A DNA stretch of 33,130 nt from Cerioporus squamosus. Taxonomy: Eukaryota > Basidiomycota > Agaricomycetes > Polyporales > Polyporaceae. A program made the translations under genes and the position numbers. Positions 21,770 to 33,071 of this stretch are shown in pieces. The stretch covers positions 1 to 33,130 of the forward strand of contig JABYQS010000307.1 in assembly GCA_022592435.1 (NCBI GenBank), given 5' to 3'. The first letter of the stretch is position 1; each line of letters begins with the position of its first letter. The notes under the pieces are model-generated. The model worked only from the letters and a program-made list of their open reading frames with translations, was not told the DNA's origin and searched no databases.

Positions 21770-21988
21770 GCAGATCGCCACCAGATGAGTTGTGGACGTG
21801 AAGCGCAACGAGCAAGGTGGCTGACGGAGCGGAACGTGCTCGCAGCTCGATACTAGCCTCGACGCGCTGCCGCCGGTCATTGGCGCCCATGAGGTCAGCC
21901 GGAGCCCGCACTACGCCATGTTATTATCCGAGTCCGTTACTTGCACCCAACCACCATCGTCCTTCACATCCTACGCGCGCTGCTCGCC

Positions 21989-24064
21989 ATGGAATTCAGC
22001 TTACCATACAAGATACGCTACAGGTGCGCAGCAATATCGGGGCCATGCGATGTCGCTGAACAAGGCGCAACTTTCAGGCGGAATTCTCTCCACCACTCGA
22101 TACTTCCCTAATTGCTGCCATAATTGCGGACTACGTCTCTGGGAACGATGCACAGAGAGACGTAGAGCTCTGCCAGCTGCGCGAGGTCTTGAGTAACCTT
22201 GCCGCGGAGGCAGAGAAGGAGCTCCTCGACTCGGACGAGCAGTCGGTCTCTGCTCTCTCCCAACTCCATATTTCTCCTGCCTCCTTTGCGGATGATACTT
22301 CCAGCTCCTATGACTTCTCGACAACTGACAACTCTGGTTACGCATCGACGAGCTCAGCCACCTCTGATTCCTCCGGCCAGCCGCCCCTCAGTTCCCCCCT
22401 CGGCTTCCTGCGCGCCGTCTTCCCTCACGTCTCGGTCGACAAGCTCAGGAATACGCTTGCTACTCATGGCGGCAACATCGATGACCTTGATATGGAGGCG
22501 CTGGTTGAGGAGATTCTCACTAGTGAGTACTTACGGGAGCTCGAGGAGCGCGGCCTGAGCGAGTCGGAGTCGATGGAGATGGGTTATGAGGCTCCATGGG
22601 AGATGGTTGAGAAGAAGAAGAAGGGTGTCCAGAAGCAGAAGAAGCAGACAAAGAAGGGCACTACCATCAAGCTCGTCGATGTTCGGCAGCAGCACCATGC
22701 CCGTCCTGCAGCTTCGGGTTCGCGCCCTGGCCCACCCGATCCGTGGACCCAGCTAGCTTCTGTCGCTTCTCACCTAGCCACCCTCATCCCGTCACACCCT
22801 CCTTCATTCTTCCAGTCGGCATTCCACTCCCCCCAATATCATACTCCTGCCCACGCTCTCCGCGCCGCCCTGACCCAAATTGCCCGTAACCACTCCAAAT
22901 CGACGGACGAAGTCACGGAGGAAGAGGGTCCGCTGCTGTTCAGCATGTTCGAGATCCTCACGACCTCTCCGATATATGCGGACCTAAATGTCGAAGAACG
23001 CGATCAGCTCTTAGAGGACGCACTTTTCGCATTGCGGGCCACCGGTGGGAACCCGAACAGCGCCCTGGACGTGGTACAACTGCTCGTCGAGCTTGATGCC
23101 GACTTCTCCTCCAAAGAGTACGCGTGGGGCGTTTATCACCAGAAAGCACCTCAATCCAAGGCCAATACGAAGTTGCCGTCTGGTCCGCCGCCCATTCCCC
23201 CGCCTCCCAACATAAGTCGCTGCACGCATACGATACCCAGTCCAACAAGGAGAAGCCTTCCGCGTCGCCCAATACGGCGTGGCAAACCGTACCTATCAAG
23301 CCTAGTGCGGAGGGCCCACATCCCTTGTCTGGCGTCATACGCGCGTATAACAGCCAAGTACCTACTTCTCGGAAAGTAAGAGGTAGTGGTAATGGGCTGG
23401 GCAAAGGCGGCAAGGGGGACGTCGGCGAGCTTCCTGCGTTCAAGTCTCATCGCACTCGCACGTGGGAGCTACTGGAGCAAAGGAGAGCTGCGTTACGCGA
23501 GGCTGGGAGGGCGTGGCAGAGCGGCCATTCGAAGAACCATGGAGGCGAGATTGCTTTCTATTTTGCCGAGAGGGTGAGTTCCACTTCCTCTCTGCGATCT
23601 GTCTATGCACGACTGACAAATGAACTTGCAGGCGCGCGAACTGCAGCAACAGGCTCAGAGTCAACAACTTGACTCTGCACGCGACATGGTCATGCGCACT
23701 CGGTCGGTGTCTCTTTCTCCACACTGCGTTCCGTGTGCTAATAGCTGCGTAACGTACAGCGTAACCACCCCCAACGTAGAGTCGATTGATCTGCATGGCA
23801 CGGTGGTCAAGGAAGCCGTCGCCATTTCTCGCGAGTTCGTCGCCCAGAACTGGAAGGGTATGTTTTGCCCCAGCACTCCGCTCGTTCGTCATCTGACGTT
23901 GTCGTGCCTCAGGCAAACCTTTGAGGATCATCACTGGACGTGGTAGGCATTCAGCGAACGGCATCGGCGTGCTGGGTCCAGCAGTCAAGAACGCCCTTGC
24001 AGCGGATGGATGGCGTGTCGACACTTTCGACGGCGGTGTCATTGTCCGCGGACTCGCGCGGTAG
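21989..24064 (+). CDS. CUE-DUF1771-Smr domain protein (Cue2/N4BP2 type)
   Basis: The main exon opens with PPLDTSLIAAIIADY and continues through a CUE-like ubiquitin-binding domain (FLRAVFPHVSVDKLRNTLAT, NIDDLDMEALVEEIL), a Lys-rich patch and a helical middle to about 23205. The later part has the KVRGSGNGLGKGGKG linker, a DUF1771 helix (ARELQQQAQSQQLDSARDM) and an Smr domain (VESIDLHGT, then across the last intron LRIITGRGRHSANGIG). IDLHG and TGRGxHS are the Smr hallmarks. Yeast Cue2, with this architecture, cuts mRNA at collided ribosomes in no-go decay. Later exons are 23632-23702, 23760-23857 and 23913-24064. The first exon is uncertain: ATG 21989 with a 41-base intron (22024-22064) is the only start I found that fits the frame. 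A one-base frame break near 23196-23215 lies in a C-rich run. Confidence 0.75.
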
Positions 24065-24722
24065 CAATGCCACATTGAGTACGTGCCCTTCGCAGCGATT
24101 GCGCCACGAAGCCTTTGGATCATCGATTCGGACAGGATCTTCTTTGTGTTGTTAGACTCCAGGTTTGTTGATACCCCTTACAGTGTAGCGATCCGTACGT
24201 CAGGTGTATCGATTAGATCTCTGCTCATGTTACTCTAGGTTTGTTATAGTGCTTCCCCATGTTGTATACTTTGCGCGAAGTCGTGTGGTAGACATGCTGC
24301 TACTGGACGGTGACTTATTGCTCCTTATCCTATGCAGTCTCACGGTTGATCACAGGACGATGTTCCAAAACACGCCGCCTGTCGCGTGCTTGTCCTGCGA
24401 CAAAACTCAGCCGTCGTCTCCCGTGGTGGGGTGTTTAGCCGACTCCGGATGTCCGGTAAGTCCATAGGCGCCCCCCTGATTCCCTCCATTTTCCGTGCTC
24501 GATCGCGCAGAAGCCCCCCACACGGGCGATGGCGACCCGCCGGCAGCTGACAAAATTGCCTCGAGTCCTCTCGAGTCTCGCCAAGCAGCAGAACCGGCGC
24601 TGTGGATGCCCTGCTTAAAAACGTATGTCATGACGGGGTAATCTCAACTTGACTCGCTCTTTGCCTCCCGCCTGGCTTTCAGCCAGATTTCCTCGCCTGT
24701 CTCGCAGGCGTAGTGTTCAGAT
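24065..24722. other. Intergenic stretch before the PQ-loop gene
   Basis: About 660 bases hold the 3' end of the CUE-Smr transcript and the promoter and leader of the PQ-loop gene. Small open frames on both strands show no recognisable domain. I see no RNA gene or repeat. Confidence 0.45.
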
Positions 24723-25930
24723 ATGCCTTCTAATCATGCAGCCGAGAATGCCTTGGGAACGATGGGTACGTCGTACTTTGTTTTTCGCTTCACGTAGCCT
24801 GGAGTTAACGCCAATTTCTTTGTTGTAGGTACTATTTGCTGGACGGTCCAGCTTCTGCCCCAGCTGTGGCATACATGGCGCACCAAGTCCGTCGAGGGTC
24901 TGTCCGAATGGCTCATGTATGTGCTGTTCCCGATGGTCGTGTGACACCTATTCACAAGCGCTGATTCGCATGCCGCCTTAATGTGGCCCACAGGTTGACG
25001 TGGGGTATCGCAGGGACGTTCCTTGGGACCTATTCCGTTGTCCAGAACCTCAACATACCCTTGATACTGCAGCCGCAGCTGTTCGGGGTGCTATGCCTCA
25101 TCTCATGGGTCCAGGTCAGTGAGTCGCTCGGGTCGCCACAATGGACGGACCACTGACCCGTTCCCGGGCCTCCGCCTTCGCCATCCAGTGTCAATATTAT
25201 GGCCGGAGACGTTCGAGGACGGCAGCCATTGCGATCTTTCTGACTTCAGTGGCGCTATTTGCTGGCTTCGAAGTCGGCATGATCTATGCGATCACGGTGA
25301 GTCGTGTTGCCCCGGTCCTTCCTCCGATTGCGCTTGCTGACCGACCCTCATTGCAATTTCTTAGCCTGCCTATAACGCCGGTAATATGGCGCCTGTGCAG
25401 TTCTTCGGGATCTTCAGCACTATCCTGATAGCTGGAGCGCTACTGTGAGTAACATTGAGTGCTTCGAGGTCGTCTGAACTCACGCGTCGCCGCTACGGCT
25501 GCGTCAGACCACAATATTATGAGATTTACAAGCACAAGGAGGTCATCGGCATCTCCATCCTGTTCATGACGGTCGATCTCCTCGGCGGCGTGTTCAACGA
25601 CCTATCCCTCGCGTTCAAAGACGACTTCGATGTCGTTGCCGGTGTGACCTATTCCCTCGTAGTGGTACGTGCCCTCGTTGCAAACTCGACGCCGCAAAAA
25701 ATACTGATGTTCTCGTCGCGTAGCTCCTGGATGGGATCGTCATTCTATGCGCCCTTATCCTCAATCCCATGGCCAGGCGCCGGAGGAAACGCGAAGCAGC
25801 TGCAGCGAGCACTGCAGGGCCAGAGCTTGAACCAACAGGCAGCAGCGATGAGACCCCCAGGATTACACTGGAGATGGCACGACCAGCGGAAAAGAAGAAC
25901 AATGTAGACATAGAGCAGGGTCCTGCATGA
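24723..25930 (+). CDS. PQ-loop repeat membrane protein
   Basis: Seven exons (24723-24765, 24829-24916, 24994-25114, 25189-25296, 25365-25444, 25508-25664, 25724-25930) give 267 residues. There are two PQ-loop repeats: WTVQLLPQLWHTWRTKSVEG (Pro-Gln at 25-26) and LLPQYYEIYKHKEVIGIS (about 148-149), each starting a three-helix bundle, with seven hydrophobic segments in all. This is the fold of cystinosin, Ypq vacuolar basic amino acid exporters and SWEETs. The PQ prolines act as hinges in transport. The cargo cannot be told from sequence. The tail is cytosolic and basic (NPMARRRRKREAAA), then polar. All introns are GT-AG. The last exon and its preceding splice site are duplicated in inverted orientation near 18.3-18.5 kb. 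Confidence 0.88.
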
Positions 25931-28001
25931 GCGTCACGCCACTTCACGAACCCGCACGATAGACTAATCAATCGGATTTTTGGATGGTGCAGTGAAACAA
26001 TCATCTCTTTAAAGCGGTAGCTTGCACTGGTGATCTCGTTACAGTTGCACAACCCAGCACAACACTACGAGGGTGCATATGTTCTGCTCGTGTCCACAAA
26101 CAGGTATTGTCTCCTTCTCCATCATGGGCTGCTTTGACTGCACGACAAACGCATCTGGAGCAGTATATGAGGTCCGCCACCGCGCAGACCACCGTCAACA
26201 ATACCGCACCAAGGAAGTGAACGCACACGACGTAAGTGACATTGCAGTTGTAAAGATGGCCGCCGTACTCACACCCTCTGTAAGGCAGCTCTGGTAGGGC
26301 CCCTGCCGCTTGACGTCTGGAACCTGGTTTACGACGAGCTGGACGAGCATGACGACGTCTTGCTGATGTTCACGTGTGGGGCGTTATACGCGCTGGGCAA
26401 CAGGCCTCTGCTCGGGCTGTACGCTTGCTTCGACAACGTATATGACCTCAAAGCATTCTGCGACTCGGCGACGTCGCGAGGAGACCCGGCTACCTCCGCA
26501 AGCTCGCCTTCACCATCGCCCTCCTACGATTCCGAACCGAAGACGAGGCCCAGAGAGAGGAAGAAGAGGGTCGGGCGAGGAAGACCAGAGGGGGCTGCTG
26601 CTCTGCGTCATTCCCGCCCTTGCACAGGTACTCGCCGGTGCTGCCCGACTGCGGAGCTCCGCCTAGGATACGCCGAGGAGCTCTTTCAATATGCCGACGT
26701 ATCCATAGCACACGGATTCTGTCCTACGGATCTGCAGCACCATCATGGCATCCATGCCCTCTGTGGACACTGTTCAATTGTCCTCATTCGGTGCCCGGAC
26801 CGCATCCCTCCTGCAAACTATGTCATCTCCCCTCCGGCGGCTTGACGTGAAGCTCTACAATACCCGCCCGGATGTATACATGGACTGCCTCCCGTACCTC
26901 GCTCGTCACAGGAATACTCTGGTACGGGTCGCCGTCTGGCATGCACAATGCACATGGGCAATCCTGCGACCATCACTACCCCAGATACTCCCCGGTTCCC
27001 CCTGGTCCGCGACCTGAGGCTCAGAAAGGTTCTGTGGCCTTCGCTTCCGGTACTCCTTCATGCGTTCCCGAGTCTGTCGCTCCTGGATATCACGTCCCTC
27101 GACGTGGTCATCCACGGCGAGATGACCAACCGTAGGGCACCTGCTGCGGCTTCGTGGCCGGGTCTTGAGGCGTTGTTTGCGCTCGGTGTGACGGGCAGAC
27201 GACACCGTGTGGAGGTTGTGAACTTTGATCTGTACCAGGTCTTCGCCGCGATGCTTCAAGCAGTCCTTCAAGATGTCCTCCCCACACACCTGGTCCTCCA
27301 TATCGGATACCGACGCGGCGGGGCACCCGTCGATCGCCGCCTTGACTTGGTGACATTCCTGCGGCACGTCCTGTCGCCGCTGGAGATAACACACCTCCAA
27401 CTGCATCTGCATGTGCGGGTCCTACTGGCGACCGGTCCATCTTGCGATGTGCTCAACCTGGTACGTCTATGAACTTCAGTACCAAGCACAGTGACTATCT
27501 CGTCCCTAATCACCTTGAACTTGTAGGGACTAGTCACAGCAGCGCTCCTCCCTTTCCGCCGTCTCCGATTCTTCAGTACTCTACTATATGAGCCGGGAGG
27601 ACTGGATGCTGGAGGAGGACGAGCCGCGGGCGGAGAGCTCTGGCACCGCTCAACTTGTAAAAGTCGCGCTTGATATCGCAATGGCCCTCCCAGAGCTGGG
27701 CTTCGTCTTCATAGACCCCTACTTCGCGAAGACCGGGGCATGGGCAGTCGTCAGGACACCCACCAGCACAACACTCCGAGTCACACCCATGGGGCCGCCT
27801 CCCTGGGGTGACCCAGCGATGCATGATCTACTCAGGAGAGAAAGACTGTACATACGAGCCTGGAGGCCCAAGTACACTCGTCCAGTTCGCTTCGTCGCGG
27901 GTGCAGACGAAATAGGTGCCGACGATGGGGCAATGCGGGACTTGACGATGGATCACTTTGCTTGGACCGACGTTCGGCAGACGACGTCCCGACCGGCGTG
28001 A
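25715..28001 (+). repeat. Segmental duplication unit, right copy (inverted partner at 16468-18520)
   Basis: Nucleotide similarity to the reverse complement of about 18520-16468 starts at the end of PQ-loop intron 6 (CGCGTAGCTCC), covers the last PQ-loop exon, then resumes at the first F-box exon and continues to the F-box stop. It is strongest in 26160-26460, including intron sequence. Presence of the complete PQ-loop gene here and only its tail at the other site indicates that this is the source location. Confidence 0.75.
26124..28001 (+). pseudogene. F-box gene copy B, frameshifted
   Basis: This is the second copy of the minus-strand F-box gene at 16468-18537. It has a plausible first exon starting MGCFDCTTNASGAVYEVRHR with a GTAAGT donor, then LVGPLPLDVWNLVYDELDEH and FTCGALYALGNRPLLGLYAC. 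The frame then breaks. Compared with copy A there is a 7-base loss near 26468 (after KAFCD), a single-base loss near 26657 (ARLR/SS), further shifts around 26930-26990, and a net gain of about 4 bases near 27572-27592. Later blocks remain recognisable in several frames: FPLVRDLRLRKVLWPSLPVL, RRAPAAASWPGLEALFALGV, SCDVLNLV with a GTACGT donor, and VVRTPTSTTLR. No splice pattern restores a single frame, so I call it a pseudogene. It lies 193 bases downstream of the PQ-loop stop codon. Confidence 0.75.
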
Positions 28002-28505
28002 ACTCCTAGTTATAGCAAGCGTCACGATGAGTACGTTCACGAGCCTCGATTTTGTGGTGCATGCGCGATACATAGATAGTGAAATAAGAGAAGATAAGTA
28101 CTGCTAGTGAAACGCGACCATTTAAGCCAAGGTCGAAGCTGAAGTCCGAAGTTCAGACACCTCCATATACTCCCCATACCCAGCTGGCACTACACCCCCA
28201 CTGACGTGGATAAACAAGATGGCGCAAGCCCGACTGCACGGGAACGAAGGAAGGAGTCTGATGGGGTGCAACAAGCTGTAGCGTCTGCGTCAATGCCAAT
28301 GTCGTTGCCAGTTCGTCGCTGATGCACTAATAGTAGTCCTCGCGTGCGTAAAGTATGGTTAGATCTAATAAGTCGAAGCAACCGCCCACTCGTCCGTGTC
28401 CACATCATGGCTCTCGTCCTGGGTATATAGGTCCTGCCACCAGCATCCGGTATCCGCTTACTTCGTACACTCACTCGGCCTCTGTCTCCGAGCCTAACGC
28501 CGTCG
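28002..28505. other. Intergenic stretch
   Basis: About 500 bases lie between F-box copy B and the end of the TPT transporter gene. I see no gene. A TATATAGG at 28423-28430 has no plus-strand start codon with a coding frame after it. Confidence 0.4.
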
Positions 28506-30320
28506 TCATGCCACAACCGTCCTCCGGATGTGAGCCTCCGGTCGCTGGTGCGGCGGCGGGTGGCCCGCGACCATAGACGGCGGCCTCGGTGCCGGCCACG
28601 GGGCGTCTGTCGTCTGCTGGACCGCGCTTGACGGTGGGGAGTCTAACGACGGCGGCGGGGACGGGTACGAGTCGACGGGCGAGATCGCGTGTGTCGGTTT
28701 CGTGGCGCTGGGAGGGGTGATCTTGATCTGGAGGTTCGTGTGCGGGCGCGAGCGCGAGTACGTGGGCGACATGGCATAGTGGCCGGCGGAGTACGATGAG
28801 GGAGGTGGCGCGTGTGGGTGTGGCGCAGACGAGACCGCAGGGGGTGGGTGGGAGGCGGAGTGGCCAATGCGGCCGTACGCCGAGCTGAGTGCGACCTCCG
28901 CCGGCCCAGAGATGGGCTCGGGACTGACGGCCCGCACGGGAGTATTCTCGCCGCTTGCAATCTCGGCCTTGGTCGTGGGGAGCGCAAGGTCGCGGGCAGC
29001 CTCGACCCTCCGCATCTTGTGTTCGCCCTTCTCGACGTCGCTCTTGGCGTTGTTGTACATGTACAGACCGCCAAATGTCATGGCGATACCAAACGCCTGC
29101 ACAGGGTGCACCGGTTGCGCGAACCAGACGATCGCGATGCAAATGACCGCAACACGCTTGATGAGCGACGCTATCGAGTACGTGACGGGAGATGTCGACG
29201 CTAGGATAACGAACGCAATGATGTTCTGCGCGAAGTGAACCGTGCCGTTGGCGATGAAGTAGTATGTAACCGAGTGCGGCGTAGCATGACCGTGCGTGGG
29301 ATGTGCGACGTGAGTCGCATCGGCAGCCAGGAATACGGGGAGGTCGTAGTACACCCAGATAGGGATCATGAGCAGGAAGGCCATGCTTGACGAGTAGAAC
29401 AGGAGGTTCAACTTGTCTAGCTTGTGCGAGGACTGCGCGCCCGGCCCGGAGGGTACGATCTTCTTGAAGTAGATGTTCTGGGTCACGAACACGACCGCGG
29501 AACCGAAGGCGCACAGGAGGCCAATCGCGTTGGACACGGACATGTCGAAACTGCACGCCAACATGACACCGAGTGTCAGGGGAAGAAGCGAGACGTACGT
29601 CTTCGCTGAGTAGCTGACGCCGAAGAAGAGAGCGTAGGCGGCGACAGTGAACAGGGGGGATAGCGCCTTATTACAGTGTCAGATAGAGTACAAGACCGAT
29701 GTAGGGGCCAGCACTAACCTTGATCGTATGGACAGTGCTAACGTGAATCCTCGAAATGGCCATACTGGAGAATATGTGGCCCCCGACCTGGAACACACCC
29801 ATGGGGAGCGTGTTGCGGATGATCGCCTTGTTCGGACGTCGCAGCTTCGAGAAGCCCACCATGGGACTCATGAAGAGGAGACAGTAGGCGGCAACGAAGC
29901 CAAACTGGACGAAGGTGAGGGTGACCGGGTAGCGGAAGAGGGTCATGATGGATTTCCCCGTGTTCGAGGAGAGGGCGGAGGTGGTGTACCAGAGACAGCA
30001 TAAGAGCACAAAGCGCACCGTAGTTGCAGAGGGACAGTTATCGACGACTGACCCTCGCCGGTGAGCCTCTGCCCCCTCTGTTGCGACCACTCGAAGGAGG
30101 GGAGTCGGCGCATCACGGTGCGCCTGAGGCCTCTCAACCGTTGCGCTACCTGTCCATCGCCCGAGGGCTTCGCGTCCGCGTAGACGGGCAGCTCGCTCTT
30201 CACGCCGAGTAAGCTGGCCAGCCAGTTCGTGCTTCCCGAGCGACGAGTTTTGTCCGAGTCGAGGGATGTCCATCCCCGACTGTCGCGGTGTTGCTGTGGA
30301 GCCCAAGGCGTATCAACCAT
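28506..30320 (-). CDS. TPT/SLC35-family transporter, Sly41-like
   Basis: Three exons (30320-30150, 30066-29719, 29666-28506) give about 559 residues. The N-terminal 60-75 residues are polar and cytosolic. The middle is a ten-helix-type drug/metabolite transporter domain of the triose-phosphate translocator group: FVLLCCLWYTTSALSSNTGK, RYPVTLTFVQFGFVAAY, GHIFSSMAISRIHVSTVHTI, ALSPLFTVAAYALFFG, FVTQNIYFKKI, and TYSIASLIKRVAVICIAIVW. This matches yeast Sly41 and SLC35E proteins, which reside in the ER/Golgi membrane; the substrate is unassigned. The C-terminal 180 residues are an unusually long, Pro/Ser/His-rich cytosolic tail ending in RPEAHIRRTVVA. The first intron uses GTAGCG...CAGAG; the second ends in an AAG acceptor (TAATAAG). 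Confidence 0.85.
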
Positions 30321-30736
30321 AGTGATGAGAGCAGACCAGTGAATTAGATGTCAAGTAGGGTCGCCTATATGTGCATGGAGATTAGGAGGCAGCCGATAGA
30401 AAGGGGACAGCAGCGAAAGTCGACCGGCGGACGAGGGGCTTGAAGCGTGAAGATGATAGCACGAGCGATCTTGCGTTGTGCCTGCCGGGCTGTTTGTGTG
30501 GGCCGTCCAGAGCGCCCATGCGCCTGTTTGCCTCTGTTTTTCCGGTTGTCACTCTGCCTGTTCTGCGCTGTGCCGACGGGTTCGAGCCTCTGATGTCTCA
30601 TCCTACTTAAAGTACTACTTACCGGCAACACAAGTCAGTCCAACATGTTCGGCAGAGCGAGTACGTCCATGTTCGAGCAGGAATACACGTTTGCGACGGC
30701 ATCAACAATTTCCCCGAGTAAATCCCAGCAACATGT

Positions 30737-31908
30737 CTATCCAGCCTTATCCAGCGCGCTGCCTCTCCGCCGCATCGCCGCCTTCCCTTCCAAACTGTCC
30801 CTCGAGAAGACGGTGGCCTTGCGCTCGACGTCATCACCAGGTCTATCCTTAGCAAAGTAGGTGCTCCAGCCAATGGTCTTCAACGAGGGCAGCATCTTCG
30901 CGAGGAGGGCGCTCGCGATACGCTCTCGTTCCTGCACCGTGGCGCCATGTTCCACCAGGCATATCGCACAGCGGTCAGGGCCGAAGGGAGGAGACGAGTG
31001 CGACCCCGTTCGGGGCGAGGATATCACCACAGTGACGCAGCGGTCGAAGTGGCAGTTGAGCATGTCAGCGCCGGAGAGGAAGATGCCAAGGAACAGATGC
31101 TCGAGCTTCTGGAGGGGCTTCAAGGCGTTGCCAAACATGCTCTAGAGATTGTCTGGTAGGTTGTCAGGGGTAGCGATGTGAAGAGTATGGCCTACCGCAA
31201 GTCGCTCGGCAGAAGGGAAGAGGTCCGGGATGGGCGAGTGGACGACGCAGCTTGATGACTCTTCGTAGCATATCCAGCAGCATTGTTCGTCCAGTCGTTC
31301 GGTGCAGGAGAGCTCGAGTTGAGACAGCGATGGGAAGCGACTAGCAAGCAGTGAGAGGAGAGTAACGTCGATCCGGGGCAGGTAGGTTAGCTTCAGAGAG
31401 CAAAGGTCGGCGGTGACGTTTTGGAAGAGCAGGACGCAGCGGCTCCTTTGCGTGGCCAGTCCATCGGCGGAGAGATCTAGCGCAAGGTCTCGGAGAGACG
31501 CGAAACATGATAAGGCGTCCAGCTTGTACTGGAAGAAGGGCGTATAGGTGTCAAGGGAGCTGCATGTATGCGCATACACCGACATTCCAGTGAGTATATG
31601 CGCCCGCATGGATGGAGATCTCGACTCACCGAACCCACGAATACATTCCGTCGATTCGACACAGCCTGACCCAGTGCCGCGCTGAGCGTACTCGAAGGGT
31701 AGTGAAGTACCTCCTGAAAGCAATCTGCCGGAACTGCCACGAGACTAGCGAGAGAGAGGCGATGGTGGAGAACCCAGCAGTATCCGATACAAGCAGCAGG
31801 GCGATACGATCTAGAATTTCCGGAGGCAGGACATTTCGGCGATCCTAAATGTTGACGCCGCGTAAGTCAACGCATACAGCTAGCTCTTCGACTCACTAGT
31901 ATGGGCAT
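30737..31908 (-). CDS. F-box protein (basidiomycete type)
   Basis: Four exons (31908-31897, 31844-31630, 31559-31196, 31141-30737) give 331 residues. The first exon is only 12 nt (MPIL). The F-box follows at once: NVLPPEILDRIALLLVSD, then TIASLSLVSWQFRQIAFRRY. The rest has leucine-rich character (LTYLPRIDVTLLSLLASRFP) and the C-terminal block found in many polypore F-box proteins (LKPLQKLEHLFLGIFLSGAD, DRCAICLVEHG, LPSLKTIGWSTYF). Such proteins are candidate substrate receptors for SCF ubiquitin ligases; the target is unknown. It is not closely related to the two F-box copies elsewhere in the window. The last intron ends in CTCTAG. All joins keep the frame. Confidence 0.8.
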
Positions 31909-32549
31909 ACGACGAGAGCCGACCGTAATTGTCATGGTACGACTGGCTTTAGACGCAACGGGCGGTCTTGAGAGCGGACGACCGTGGGCGAGGCAGAGCG
32001 CAGAGGAAAGGACGACGATGGTGGTCGAGTGGAAACCCGTATCGTACGTGTCTCTCCTTGACGTCGCACACTGCAGCGAGTGCATTCGACGCGTATGAGG
32101 TTCACGTGATCGCGTATGACCAACTGGGCGGGGCAAGTCTGCTGCTGGCTGGCTGCCAGAACAACTTCCCTACTCTTCACAACCTGCCCCATCATGAGAA
32201 TGCAGCTTGGAGAGCGGTGACCATCAAGAACGCTTACCGTCAGGATAAATGTTAATTAACATCCACAGAATTCTAGAAGATCACAGTGGCGACACGATAT
32301 TGTGAATCGAAGCGGCAAGAAAGTAAGAAAAAGGTCATCGAGGAAGCTTCGATCGCCCACTCTGCGTAAACAGGTCGACAAATGCACATCGATTCCACGG
32401 CGGCTTCGCTGAAATGCGGCGCTCTTACAACCAGGGTTTACACACGGGCTGCGAGACCACACTCACACAGATCAGAGTCAGCGCACAGCCCCCCCGAGAC
32501 TCCGGGTTCGCGCGGGTCCCCAGCTGAAACTCAAGGCTTGTAGTAGCCT
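31909..32549. other. Intergenic stretch
   Basis: The stretch holds the promoter of the F-box gene and the 3' end of the deoxyribosyltransferase-like gene. Open frames on both strands near 31901-32255 are short and without domains. I see nothing else here. Confidence 0.4.
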
Positions 32550-33071
32550 CTAAGTTCTTGAGCTCTGGATGATTTGCTCGACGAACGGGTCCCAGGTCTC
32601 GGTGAAGGGGATGTTATACTCCTCACACACGATCTCCACATTGCCCTTGCGCCAATAGCCATCCGGGCAGCACACAATCACCTTCCCGGTGGACGCGAAG
32701 AGTCCGAGCTCCAAGAGGGTGATGGGCGATTTCGTCTCCGGATCGAAGTACATCGCGATTATGTCCGCGCGCCGTTGACACTCTAGCTCCCACTTCACCT
32801 GGAAGGCAAACTCGGGGTTCCGCTTGCGCTGCTCCCAACTGTTGTCCCAGTTCTTGCGGCGTGGATTCAAGATAGTGATAGGGAGGTGCTTGAGTTGTTC
32901 CGTGACGGCGTCTTGCCAAAGCGCGGCTGAACCCTGCTCAATGGAGCCGGCGAGGAATACGGAGGGTCCTTCGAAGTTGGGGACCTCGTGGGGTGGTTTG
33001 TATACTTTGGCACCAGAAGGTCTACCGTTGCTGCTGCGGCTTGCAACGTCTGGCTCGAGGGAAGAAGTCAT
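32550..33071 (-). CDS. Nucleoside 2-deoxyribosyltransferase-like protein
   Basis: One uninterrupted exon gives 173 residues from the ATG at 33071-33069. The fold is that of the nucleoside 2-deoxyribosyltransferase-like family: a Rossmann-like start (SVFLAGSIEQGSAALWQ), then LNPRRKNWDNSW, the acidic strand ADIIAMYFDPETKSPITLLE with the conserved Glu in LLELGLFA, and VIVCCPDGYWRKGNVEIV. Classical members exchange bases between deoxyribonucleosides or hydrolyse nucleotides; fungal stand-alone members are uncharacterised as far as I know. The frame is open upstream of the chosen ATG, but no earlier ATG occurs in it, and CTTCAG just before could be the end of a leader intron. A 5' non-coding exon may therefore lie beyond the right edge. 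Confidence 0.85.
   Translation of the reverse strand: MTSSLEPDVASRSSNGRPSGAKVYKPPHEVPNFEGPSVFLAGSIEQGSAALWQDAVTEQLKHLPITILNPRRKNWDNSWEQRKRNPEFAFQVKWELECQRRADIIAMYFDPETKSPITLLELGLFASTGKVIVCCPDGYWRKGNVEIVCEEYNIPFTETWDPFVEQIIQSSRT

Noticed and set aside
28471..29556. 361-codon minus frame overlapping the transporter
   Set aside because: Shifted reading of the TPT gene; Arg/His-rich without membrane helices, while the other frame gives a clear transporter.
30565..30590. GGTTCGAGCC resembling a tRNA B box
   Set aside because: No matching A box or cloverleaf stems around it.
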